Assembly: GCA_029210875.1 (NCBI GenBank)
Contig: JARGFJ010000011.1
Span: 1 to 59,703 of the forward strand
DNA: 59,703 nt
Source: Gammaproteobacteria bacterium
GTDB taxonomy: Bacteria; Pseudomonadota; Gammaproteobacteria; Nitrosococcales; Methylophagaceae
Reading direction: 5' to 3'
Shown: positions 8,386-16,474 of the stretch, piece after piece
How the letters are laid out: each line of letters opens with the position of its first letter
How positions within the stretch are numbered: the stretch's first letter is position 1
Position numbers and translations under genes: made by a program
The notes under the pieces: generated by a model
Seen by the model: the letters and a program-made list of their open reading frames with translations, nothing else
What the model was told of the DNA's origin: nothing
Databases searched by the model: none

Positions 8386-8964
8386 ATGAAATACAAAGTT
8401 CAACCCACTGATAAAGAACGCGTGATGAGAGAGACTGATTTTATCGTTTCTAAAACTGATACGCGTGGAATAATTACCTATGCAAACCGCATTTTTATTG
8501 AGTTTTTGGCCTATTCGGAAGAAGAGTTATCAGGTAAGCAACATAACATTATCAGGCATCCAGATATGGCGCGCGGTGTGTTCAAACTGCTTTGGGATAC
8601 ATTGGCTCAAAAAAAGGAAATTTTTGCCTACGTAAAAAATATGTCTAAAGATGGTGGTTTTTATTGGGTGTTTACTAATGTAACCCCTTCTTAATGATCA
8701 GCAAGGTAATGTCATTGGTTATTATTCAGTCAGAAGAAAACCGAAACCGGAAGCGGTTGAAATTTGTACCGGCCTTTATCAAGCCATGTTAGAAGCGGAA
8801 AAGCTGGATCGAAATATGCGATAACATTACTTGATGGTAATTGGGAAAATCATCGTGAGACACAAGTAAAAATACTCGATACATTTAAACAAGCGGAACA
8901 TGCAAGTTACGATTTAATGCGATTAATAGATCATGTGATCGCTGAAAAACATCAGTCAGCATAA
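8386..8964 (+). pseudogene. Aer-type PAS domain protein, broken by two frameshifts
   Basis: The first frame (8386-8694) encodes 102 residues of an Aer-like PAS domain: TDTRGIITYANRIFIEF, NIIRHPDMARGVF and KNMSKDGGFYWVFTNVTPS. The protein stops at 8692-8694. The next frame (from about 8693) continues naturally with NDQQGNVIGYYSVRRKPKP up to EAEK. At about 8801 a missing A in an A-run shifts the frame again, to KAGSKYAITLLDGNW and the C-terminus at 8964. Restored, the protein would be about 190 residues with no methyl-accepting domain. Either the gene has decayed or the assembly has errors at two places. Confidence 0.75.
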
Positions 8965-9016
8965 ATTATGCTGAGGTTAACCAAGTTCTGTTGGCTGAGA
9001 CTGTAACGAAATTATC

Positions 9017-9045
9017 TTGCTTGTACCTATATGACACGGTATTGT
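9017..9045 (+). promoter_or_regulatory. Possible sigma70 promoter of lapD-lapG
   Basis: TTGCTT, 17 bases, TATTGT, about 80 bases upstream of the lapD start. The spacing is right and the boxes are moderately good. Confidence 0.4.
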
Positions 9046-9123
9046 TGTAGAGATTCTTAAAGTTTTACCAATGAATAAAACAAGTTAGGGCTTAATTGTC
9101 ATTTGACTTATAAGGTAACCACT

Positions 9124-11022
9124 ATGTCACTATCAAAGCAGTTATTACTCTTTATTACGTTCATTTTTATTGTCATTTTTTCAGTTAACTTCTATTTGAG
9201 TATAGCTAATATTAAGAGCTACTTAGAAGTTGAATCTGAAATTCATGTGCAAGACACAGCAACATCATTAGGGTTGTCGCTTAGTCCTCACATGGCTGAT
9301 GAACATGATCCGATCATTAGAACCAAGATGAACGCTATTTTTGATATGGGGTATTACAAAGAAATGCGTTTAGTCAATGTTGATGGTGTGGATTTGGTGA
9401 CATTAACCAATCCAGCCAAAATGGAAGGTGTGCCGGCATGGCTAATAAAATTAATGCCAATGAAAACGGCAACGGCCGTTTCGGAGATTAATTCTGGTTG
9501 GACTATCTCAGGTACAATTTATGTCACTGCTAACCCTGGTTATGGTTATCACAAACTCTACGAACAAGCCAAGTCAACACTTAAATATTCATTACTTATA
9601 TTTATCGGTGCCATTGTATTATTGATTATTGCGCTTCGTTTCATACTACAATCATTGAAAGACATTGAAAAACAAGCCAGTGAAATATCGTCTGGTAAAT
9701 TCACCACAATTGAAAAATTGCCTTGGACCTTAGAAGTGAGAACTGTCGCCCAATCGATGAATAGCATGTCTAAAAAAATTGGTGACATGATCACACGACT
9801 CAATACAAAACTTGAATTACTTGGCGATAGCCTAAAACGTGATCCACTGACAGGTTTGTTCAATCAGGCAACCTTTGATGTCAGTTTGAAACAAGCCTTG
9901 TCGTCAGCTAAACCCGGTTATGCCGCATTCATCAAGTTTGATGATTTAGCCGATATTGCCAAAGATAAAGGCAATAAAACAGTTAATAACCTGTTAATTG
10001 ATTTCGCTGACGTTTTAAAAGCGACAGAACAGTCAGGCACTCAAGCCTTTAGACTTTACGGTTCAGAGTTTGGTTTATTACTGTCAGAATTTGATAGTAA
10101 AACGATTGTGCCATTTGCAGAAAATCTAAAACAAACTATTACGCTATTAGGCCAGCAATATGAGATTGAAGATTTAGTTCATATTGGGATCATTCGTTTT
10201 GAACGAGATAATGATTTTAATAAATTGCAGCCAGCATTGTTAGAAGCCTATGAACAAGCAAAAAATATTGGTTTAAACGCATATTTTGTCAATGATAATA
10301 TTGTCAGCTCTATGACTGATGTTGAATGGAAACAATTGATTACAGAGTCAATTGACAATAGAACCCCTGAAATAACATTAACGTCTGACGCATATAATTT
10401 TGCTGATGATCAACCACAAAAAGTCATGACAGAAGCCTTTACCGTCGTCAAAGATAAAGCAGGTAACTCACTTTCTATTGGCACGTTCTTTTCTATGGCT
10501 CAAGAGTTTAAGTTAGAGCAAGCACTTGATAAAGTCATCGTCAACAACATTATTGCATTAATGGAATCTCAAAAAGTTCAAGTGCCAGTTACGATTAACC
10601 TGTCTATGACATCAGTCATTTCTACCGACTTCCACAAATGGTTAGCAGCACGACTTGAAAATACATCGGTAACAGCAAACTTATTTGCGTTCAGCGTCAC
10701 CGCCTACTCCGTTGCTAAAGATATAACCGCATTTGCAAACTTCTGCGCATTGATAAAATCAATCGGCGCGACGACCCTGTTAAAACGTTATTCACCCGAT
10801 ATCATTCCTATCGATATGCTTAAAGAGCTACATTTAAATTATGTAAGACTGGCACGGGATTTAACGACAGGTATTCGTGGTAACACGAGTAAAGCTGAGT
10901 TCATAGGGCTGATACACGACGTGACATCGTTACTTGATATTAAACTGTTAGCTGAAGGTGTTAAAGATGATAATGATCTTGCCATTCTTAAAGCGACAGG
11001 TATTTATGGTGTCAGTCGATAA
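9124..11022 (+). CDS. lapD: LapD-type c-di-GMP receptor (degenerate GGDEF-EAL)
   Basis: This 632-residue inner-membrane protein has a helix near 7-29, a periplasmic LapD/MoxY-type domain, and a second helix near 145-170. A HAMP segment, a GGDEF-like domain and an EAL-like domain follow. In the GGDEF position it has YGSEF and in the EAL position EAF, so both are catalytically dead, as in known LapD receptors. LapD bound to c-di-GMP sequesters the periplasmic protease LapG and so keeps an adhesin on the surface. lapG follows directly. The ATG at 9124 is preferred over the upstream TTG at 9103 because AAGGT sits just before it. Confidence 0.85.
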   Translation: MSLSKQLLLFITFIFIVIFSVNFYLSIANIKSYLEVESEIHVQDTATSLGLSLSPHMADEHDPIIRTKMNAIFDMGYYKEMRLVNVDGVDLVTLTNPAKMEGVPAWLIKLMPMKTATAVSEINSGWTISGTIYVTANPGYGYHKLYEQAKSTLKYSLLIFIGAIVLLIIALRFILQSLKDIEKQASEISSGKFTTIEKLPWTLEVRTVAQSMNSMSKKIGDMITRLNTKLELLGDSLKRDPLTGLFNQATFDVSLKQALSSAKPGYAAFIKFDDLADIAKDKGNKTVNNLLIDFADVLKATEQSGTQAFRLYGSEFGLLLSEFDSKTIVPFAENLKQTITLLGQQYEIEDLVHIGIIRFERDNDFNKLQPALLEAYEQAKNIGLNAYFVNDNIVSSMTDVEWKQLITESIDNRTPEITLTSDAYNFADDQPQKVMTEAFTVVKDKAGNSLSIGTFFSMAQEFKLEQALDKVIVNNIIALMESQKVQVPVTINLSMTSVISTDFHKWLAARLENTSVTANLFAFSVTAYSVAKDITAFANFCALIKSIGATTLLKRYSPDIIPIDMLKELHLNYVRLARDLTTGIRGNTSKAEFIGLIHDVTSLLDIKLLAEGVKDDNDLAILKATGIYGVSR

Positions 11023-11036
11023 TTTAGCGTTGTGTT

Positions 11037-11705
11037 ATGAAGCGATATAAGTCTGACATAGGTATTATCAGCTTAATTGTGGCTGCTAGTATCGGCTTAT
11101 CATTCCCCGTGATGTTGATCGCGGAACTTAACATTTCAAATCTGATTTTAGATGCAATTGAGGCTAAATATAACAAGCATGCACGTAAACGTATTACTGA
11201 CTGGCAAGAGCTTATCAATACATCAGCCGATTTACCTGAAGATGAAAAATTAAACAAAGTAAATAACTTTTTTAATTCAAATGTGCTTTTTATTGATGAT
11301 ATTGCGCTTTGGCAAAAAGAAGATTACTGGGCAACACCCATGGAAGTTCTATCTATTGGTGCTGGAGATTGTGAAGACTATTCCATCGCAAAATACGTTA
11401 CCTTAAAGAAATTGGGTGTAGCAGAAGACAAACTGCGTTTAACCTATGCCAAGGCGATCAGCATTGGTCAGGCACATATGGTCTTAACCTACTTTGAAAA
11501 TAAACGGGCAATACCACTCGTTTTAGATAATTTAATAACAGAAATTAAACCTGCCAATAAACGACCTGATCTGGTTCCTGTTTATAGTTTTAATGGTGAT
11601 GGCTTGTGGTTATCGAAAGCCCGTGGCGAAGGCCAACGCGTCGGTGATGCATCCAGATTATCTTTATGGGATGACTTGGAAAAACGAATGCAGCAAGACC
11701 CTTAA
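11037..11705 (+). CDS. lapG: LapG-type periplasmic cysteine protease (BTLCP family)
   Basis: This 222-residue protein has an N-terminal hydrophobic signal (about residues 8-29) and a bacterial transglutaminase-like fold. The catalytic triad is visible: C112 in GDCEDYS, H147 in QAHMVL and D164 in LVLDN. LapG cleaves the N-terminus of LapA-type adhesins when LapD releases it. It is 14 bases after lapD, the standard partner order. No LapA-like giant adhesin or its type I secretion genes are in the window, so the substrate is elsewhere. Confidence 0.9.
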   Translation: MKRYKSDIGIISLIVAASIGLSFPVMLIAELNISNLILDAIEAKYNKHARKRITDWQELINTSADLPEDEKLNKVNNFFNSNVLFIDDIALWQKEDYWATPMEVLSIGAGDCEDYSIAKYVTLKKLGVAEDKLRLTYAKAISIGQAHMVLTYFENKRAIPLVLDNLITEIKPANKRPDLVPVYSFNGDGLWLSKARGEGQRVGDASRLSLWDDLEKRMQQDP

Positions 11706-11709
11706 CATT

Positions 11710-11895
11710 TAACCTCAATACTGGATAAGAAACAGCGCTCAGCAGCCCTAGTGACGGGAATCACGTCGTTGCAAAAGCGAGCAATAGAAATCTTTTGCGC
11801 CTTGTTGTTCATGTCACTAGAGCTACTGAGTTTAACAGTCTGATTACATTATGGAAATAGAGTCTTGCACTATCCCTTATCCAGGATTCAGGTTA
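11710..11895 (+). repeat. MITE-like palindromic element with IS982-type ends
   Basis: This 186-base non-coding element fills the gap between lapG and the PAP2 gene. Its ends, TAACCTCAATACTGGATAAG and the inverse of TAACCTGAATCCTGGATAAG, differ at two positions and resemble the IS982 end at 382-401. Inside, a second inverted repeat pairs 11738-11755 with 11813-11830 (16 of 18 matches) and a third pairs GCAAAAG at 11771 with CTTTTGC at 11792. The whole element can therefore fold into one long hairpin. It carries no open frame of note. Confidence 0.75.
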
Positions 11896-11900
11896 AATAC

Positions 11901-12569
11901 TTATATCTTTTTGTTCCATAGTTGCCATATCATTAGACTGATTAACCAGCAAATTATCGCTGACGTTAAATCATGACTTATAAAATGTGCGCCACGCAAC
12001 TGCTGAGTCAAACCAAAAATAAGTCCAAATCCTAAAACAATAGCCAATATCCAACTAGCCCTATCTGGCCAATGTTGTCTGGCAACAAAATAGACGCCAA
12101 AAAACATATAGGCAGAACTGGCATGTGCAGCAGGAAAACAATGACCAACACCAGTCTGGGCACCAATTAACGCTTGCCACCAGGCAAGGTAGTGTTGTTG
12201 ACCGCCAAAGTCACTCATCGACCAAGGACAGTCAACAAAGGTAAGGCGTTTGATTAGTGATACTGACAAAGTAGCGACTGGCAACGACAGTGATAAATAA
12301 GCTAAAGTTGATTTGAATTGATGCCATAACACTTTTTCACTGAACGAGCTTATATACAACACTAAAATAGCGATATAAATCGTTAATGCTAAATCATGAC
12401 CGGTATCATGTAATAAGGTCTGAGTAACCCAATAATGTCGAAACAACCATTGTTGTTCTTGGAGTTGAAACCAATAATTAGCCAACTGCCAATCAAGATC
12501 CCAGTATATAATTGGAGTAATCAGAATCACATAAAGGCTTATCGGCAGCCAAATTAATCGTGATGTCAT
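11901..12569 (-). CDS. PAP2 family phosphatase, membrane-bound
   Basis: This 222-residue protein has about six membrane helices. It carries the three phosphatase motifs in slightly altered form: KRLTFVDCPWS for motif 1, CFPAAHASS for motif 2 (usual PSGH) and RGAHFISHD for motif 3. Close relatives dephosphorylate lipid A, undecaprenyl or phosphatidylglycerol phosphates in the periplasm. It follows eptA on the same strand, and such pairs act together on lipid A in other bacteria. A repeat element now separates the two and another follows the gene. Confidence 0.8.
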   Translation of the reverse strand: MTSRLIWLPISLYVILITPIIYWDLDWQLANYWFQLQEQQWLFRHYWVTQTLLHDTGHDLALTIYIAILVLYISSFSEKVLWHQFKSTLAYLSLSLPVATLSVSLIKRLTFVDCPWSMSDFGGQQHYLAWWQALIGAQTGVGHCFPAAHASSAYMFFGVYFVARQHWPDRASWILAIVLGFGLIFGLTQQLRGAHFISHDLTSAIICWLISLMIWQLWNKKI

Positions 12570-12576
12570 TATTTTT

Positions 12577-12973
12577 TAACCTTAACTCTGGGTAAGAAAT
12601 ATCTTTACAATGGATTTAAGTATTTATTGTAAATCTATTTTTCATACTCTAAATCTACGCTCGCCGCTGGGCGTTCATTTCTTTTGTGTGCCCAAAAGAA
12701 ACGAACCAAAGAAAATGGCACCCGAAATTGCTTTATCTCCAAAAACCAAGCTACTTTTGTGGCGTAGTCGACAACTCGTTACGCTCAAACACTCGACTAC
12801 TTCATCCACAAAACTAGCTTGGTTTCTGGCAACAATAAACGGGAAAATGAGGCTCTAAAAATATTTTAACGGTTGCTGTATATCACTCGTTCACTATGAA
12901 TGAGTTTGGTGCTTTTATTTCATCATTATTTTTTACGCTAATGACCGGAATCTATTATCTTGAGATCAGGTTA
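12577..12973 (+). repeat. Non-coding element of about 400 bases with IS982-like ends and internal palindromes
   Basis: The left end TAACCTTAACTCTGGGTAAG (12577-12596) and the inverse right end at 12954-12973 are weaker versions of the IS982-type terminal repeat. Inside, 12743-12771 pairs with 12793-12825 as a long imperfect hairpin, and TTTCTTTT/AAAAGAAA forms a smaller one at 12678-12701. The segment around 12661-12722 (CGCCGCTGGGCG, GTGCCCAAAAGAAACG) matches a dispersed proteobacterial repeat I recognise by eye. The right end coincides with the eptA stop codon. An 82-codon open frame across it is judged spurious. Confidence 0.55.
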
Positions 12974-14584
12974 ACTACGACAGTTGGCAAAGATATCAAG
13001 ATCGTGTCGATAATTCTCTGGTGATGAGATATCAAGCATACCTAACATTGAATGGAATAGATTATCGTGTGAAATCGCCACATCACTATGCTGTTTTAAA
13101 CAGCTTGTATTAATGTGATAATCGCGGGAAAATTGATTTGATAGCCATAGTAACATTGGTACATGCGTTTGTTCTTTAGGTGCCATAAAATAGGGTGCGC
13201 CATGTAAATACATATTTTTTTCACCTAATGACTCACCATGATCAGAGAGATAAATCATGGCGGTATCTGTCGTTTCAGGCTGATTTTTAAGAAAACTAAT
13301 AACTCTGCCTAAAAAGAAATCGGTATATAAAATAGTATTGTCATAGGCATTAGTAATCTCTTGCTGAGAGCATTCCTGTAACTCACTGCTTTGACAGACG
13401 GGCGTAAATTGTTCAAATGACTTGGGTATGCGTTGGTAATACGCAGGGCCATGACTGCCTTTTTGATGTAATACCACTAACATATCTTTATCAGTCTTGT
13501 TAATCACATCATCTAAATGATCTAATATAGCCTCATCAAAACAATCATTGGCATTACATAATTCGGGTACATCAATATGCACAACATTTTCGTGCTCTAC
13601 TCGGTCACAGACACCTTTACAGCCACTATTATTTTCACGCCAGTAAACAGCCATACCACTGGCAGCTATTTCATCTAATAAGCCTTGATAGTTATGACCT
13701 TTATCATTGTCATATTCCTCACGAGAAAACTTTGAAAACATGCACGGTACAGAAATAGCCGTTGTGGTACCACATGACGATACATTACTAAAGTTAATGA
13801 CATTTTCACTTTCAATATGCGGTGTAGTTTGACGCTTGTATCCATTGATATGAAATTGTTGAGCACGAGCGGTTTCACCTAATACTAATATGGTAACAGA
13901 ACGATGTGATTTATCTGCCAAGGTACCTCGGGTCGTTTTTTGTGATATTGCCAGAACTGGTTTGTTTTCAGTTTCGACTTGGCCGTTAAGCGTTTTACCA
14001 ATGGCATAAATGTAATTAGTTGGATTAATCAAATAGCGAAACTCACGATGATTACGAAATGTCGAAGCGTAATCTTGATAAAAACAAGCTGCTACAAGCC
14101 CAATCACTAACACACTCATAATAATTGAGAATAAATTAATAACAATCTGGCGAAAAAATGTTGAATGTGAAATATCCAGTTTATAAATAACAAAAGCGGG
14201 TACCAGTCCCCAAAGCACAACGTGCTGTACAAAGGTAAAATTTAGGAGTTCGGTTGCTTCATGTGCGTCAGTTTCGAATACATTTTGCACCATAGTGCTA
14301 TCAATAAGTACACCATACGAATCCATAAAAAAACTGGCCATGGCTGCGCTGATAATAAGTATGATTAATGCGGGTTTAAGTAGATGCTTAACCGCGATAA
14401 GATTTAACAAAAAGTTAATGATGGCTGTTAAGAATAAAACGACAGATGTTAGGAATAATGCATTATGAAATGAAAATTCATTATGTGTTTGTAAAACGCC
14501 CTGCCACAAACTTTGGTTGTAGCCTAAAACAAGAAATAACGAGAAAAGTAAAACAACATATTGTGAGCGAACAGCTTTGATCAC
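12971..14584 (-). CDS. eptA: Phosphoethanolamine-lipid A transferase EptA
   Basis: This 537-residue inner-membrane sulfatase-fold enzyme transfers phosphoethanolamine to lipid A, which lowers surface charge and gives polymyxin resistance. Five N-terminal helices precede the periplasmic domain. Zinc ligand E237 is in GETARAQ, the nucleophile is T275 in the CGTTTAISVPCMFS motif, and the SDHGESLGE segment adds further ligands. The C-terminus DLDIFANCRS looks complete. Its TAA stop coincides with the end of the neighbouring repeat. It is last but one in a block that includes a QseB/QseC-type pair, as expected for a regulated lipid A modification gene. Confidence 0.93.
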   Translation of the reverse strand: MIKAVRSQYVVLLFSLFLVLGYNQSLWQGVLQTHNEFSFHNALFLTSVVLFLTAIINFLLNLIAVKHLLKPALIILIISAAMASFFMDSYGVLIDSTMVQNVFETDAHEATELLNFTFVQHVVLWGLVPAFVIYKLDISHSTFFRQIVINLFSIIMSVLVIGLVAACFYQDYASTFRNHREFRYLINPTNYIYAIGKTLNGQVETENKPVLAISQKTTRGTLADKSHRSVTILVLGETARAQQFHINGYKRQTTPHIESENVINFSNVSSCGTTTAISVPCMFSKFSREEYDNDKGHNYQGLLDEIAASGMAVYWRENNSGCKGVCDRVEHENVVHIDVPELCNANDCFDEAILDHLDDVINKTDKDMLVVLHQKGSHGPAYYQRIPKSFEQFTPVCQSSELQECSQQEITNAYDNTILYTDFFLGRVISFLKNQPETTDTAMIYLSDHGESLGEKNMYLHGAPYFMAPKEQTHVPMLLWLSNQFSRDYHINTSCLKQHSDVAISHDNLFHSMLGMLDISSPENYRHDLDIFANCRS

Positions 14585-14659
14585 GGTGGTTTATTCCTGG
14601 CAAAAAATAGATTGCCAGGAAGGATAAATAGCTTAGCTTAACGTTGACTTAAAACCAGT

Positions 14660-15346
14660 TTAAAATTCAAATTCGGTTAAAAATCGCCAGGTTGAATTAG
14701 GTGTTTTAGAGTCCAGTCCGAAGATTACACCTGATTCCCAATGTAGCTTTTTACCGGCATCAAATCTGACATCACCCATTATGACTGGACCCAAGGCACG
14801 GGTATTTTGTCCTGAATATAACTCTAATGCGGGTTCAAATAAACGAGAATAACGATAACGCATTTGTACTGCCAGCGCGGATTCTAATTCAGCCTTTATA
14901 TCATCACCCCACTCGTAGATCAGCTTTAAGTTAGTCGCATTCACCCATCGTCCCCACTCTTTTTCCATCAAAAGTGCTGTGGCCAGTTCCCAATTATCAC
15001 CATGACGGTCTTTTTCCAATTCAACTAATACGCCCCAGTCGGCAGCATATTCACCTTGTTCAGTTAATTGATATTTAGCTTCCAGTTCAAAGGCATCGAG
15101 CGAGCTCTCATTATTACTTGCAATTAAATAGCCTTCTACAAATAGACGATCTGATAGCGAACTGCCTAAGCCCAGGCGGTATTGTTGCTCATCATCAGCT
15201 GAGATCATCCTTAGTTCAATCTCTCGTTCCAAAGGCTGCACATAAGGGTGGTAGACCTTATCAATCGCTGTACTATCAGCAAAACAAAGCGAATGGAGTG
15301 ACAGTAACAGGCCAAAAAACAAGAATTTTGAGTGAATAGCGTTCAT
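14660..15346 (-). CDS. Predicted outer-membrane beta-barrel protein of the iron-uptake cluster
   Basis: This 228-residue protein has a clear signal peptide (FLFFGLLLSLHSLCFA). The mature part alternates polar and hydrophobic residues, as in a small barrel, and ends in FEF, the aromatic terminus used by the BAM machinery. It overlaps the Ftr1 gene by 4 bases, so the two are translationally coupled. No function is recognised; a porin-like or structural role beside the iron permease is inferred only from position. Confidence 0.65.
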   Translation of the reverse strand: MNAIHSKFLFFGLLLSLHSLCFADSTAIDKVYHPYVQPLEREIELRMISADDEQQYRLGLGSSLSDRLFVEGYLIASNNESSLDAFELEAKYQLTEQGEYAADWGVLVELEKDRHGDNWELATALLMEKEWGRWVNATNLKLIYEWGDDIKAELESALAVQMRYRYSRLFEPALELYSGQNTRALGPVIMGDVRFDAGKKLHWESGVIFGLDSKTPNSTWRFLTEFEF

Positions 15347-16119
15347 TTTGTGTGTCGTGATAATTGATAAAAAGAAACAAATACAATCATGGCTATTGCA
15401 GAAAAGTAGGCTGAGACCTGAATTGGGGTTGGTGTCGCTTCATAGCCAATCAGCGCATAAAGTAACTGTCCTACCAGCGAACGTTCGTTTATCCAATTAG
15501 ATGTATCCCATAGTGGATATTGGCTGATAATCCAATCTGCTTGAATGAGTTGTTGCACTACTTGAGAGATCATTGCAGCAGCTATGAGCAAGGTCAAAAC
15601 ATACCCCAGCCTGACGCTGTTTTTAAAAGTCATGGTCACTAACAAGTAATAGATACACACACCGACACTCATACCGATACCAGCACCAATTGAAGAACCA
15701 ATCAAAACTGCTTGTAACAAATCGGGTGCTGCTGAAAAACCCGTTATGAACAATACAATCTCAGTACCTTCACGTATCGAAGCCAGAACAATACCTAAAA
15801 CCATCAACGAAATAAGTGTTATTCGCTGTATTGGTTTCGATACTCCTATTAAAGCCTGAGTTATAAATCCTAATAAGATAAAGTAAATGGCTAATTGTAA
15901 GCCAGCATTGATAACTTCTTGGCCAACACCATCAAACCAGTTTGAAAAAGTAGAAATATGTGCAGCATAAGCCCAGGCAAATAATCCACCTAATACGATA
16001 CCAAGCAATAGCCACAATCGAGACACAGTAACATGCTGACTATATGCAAGAAAAAGGCTCATAATCAGCGATGCTTCTAGCACTTCTCGTAAAACGATAA
16101 TAACGGCATTGATTAACAT
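15343..16119 (-). CDS. Ftr1-type high-affinity iron permease
   Basis: This 258-residue integral membrane protein has seven predicted helices. Both REXXE iron-binding motifs of the OFeT family are present: REVLE at residues 11-15 and REGTE at 116-120. Such permeases take up ferric iron produced by oxidation of ferrous iron. The 5' neighbour is a cupredoxin-like periplasmic protein, as in FtrABCD and Efe systems. No Dyp peroxidase, EfeO or ferredoxin-type partner is in the window. Confidence 0.88.
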   Translation of the reverse strand: MLINAVIIVLREVLEASLIMSLFLAYSQHVTVSRLWLLLGIVLGGLFAWAYAAHISTFSNWFDGVGQEVINAGLQLAIYFILLGFITQALIGVSKPIQRITLISLMVLGIVLASIREGTEIVLFITGFSAAPDLLQAVLIGSSIGAGIGMSVGVCIYYLLVTMTFKNSVRLGYVLTLLIAAAMISQVVQQLIQADWIISQYPLWDTSNWINERSLVGQLLYALIGYEATPTPIQVSAYFSAIAMIVFVSFYQLSRHTK

Positions 16120-16134
16120 GGTACTGGTCTTATG

Positions 16135-16467
16135 CTATTTAACAATGATTTTTCCTTGTGCTGTTTTTGGGAAAAACTCACCAAAAAATGGATAACTACC
16201 TGCCGGCAATGGCCCAATAAAAATGACACCAGAACTATGTCCTGGTATTACTTTTTCACGATTTAATTCATAACTTTCAAATTCTTCTGCCGAGTCATCC
16301 TTATTATTAATAACTAACTTCACCTTAGTATCAGCAGGAATAACGAGTTCATCAGGGTAAAACAAATGATTTTGAATGTTAATCTCGAATAATGGGGCCG
16401 CATTCAGAGTTAAGGAAATACTGCTTAAAATGAGTATAGTGATAATAGGTAGTAACTTAATATTCAT
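16135..16467 (-). CDS. Periplasmic cupredoxin-like protein (FtrB/EfeO-cup type)
   Basis: This 110-residue protein has a signal peptide (about 23 residues) and a single cupredoxin-fold domain: FYPDELVIPADTKVKLVINN, and PGHSSGVIFIGPLPAGSYPFFGEF towards the end. It has no cysteine in the usual Cu-site loop and instead several glutamates (EEFESYE), as in the cup domains that accompany Ftr1 permeases. It probably handles ferrous/ferric iron for the permease 15 bases downstream. The family is well supported; metal specificity is inferred. Confidence 0.75.
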   Translation of the reverse strand: MNIKLLPIITILILSSISLTLNAAPLFEINIQNHLFYPDELVIPADTKVKLVINNKDDSAEEFESYELNREKVIPGHSSGVIFIGPLPAGSYPFFGEFFPKTAQGKIIVK

Positions 16468-16474
16468 GGCTTGT

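Noticed and set aside
8971..8979. CTGAGGTTA like an IS982 end after the PAS pseudogene
   Set aside because: Only nine bases match, with no leader or second end.
12610..12858. 82-codon open frame on the plus strand
   Set aside because: It lies wholly in the repeat element, runs through both arms of the hairpin and has no ribosome site or family likeness.
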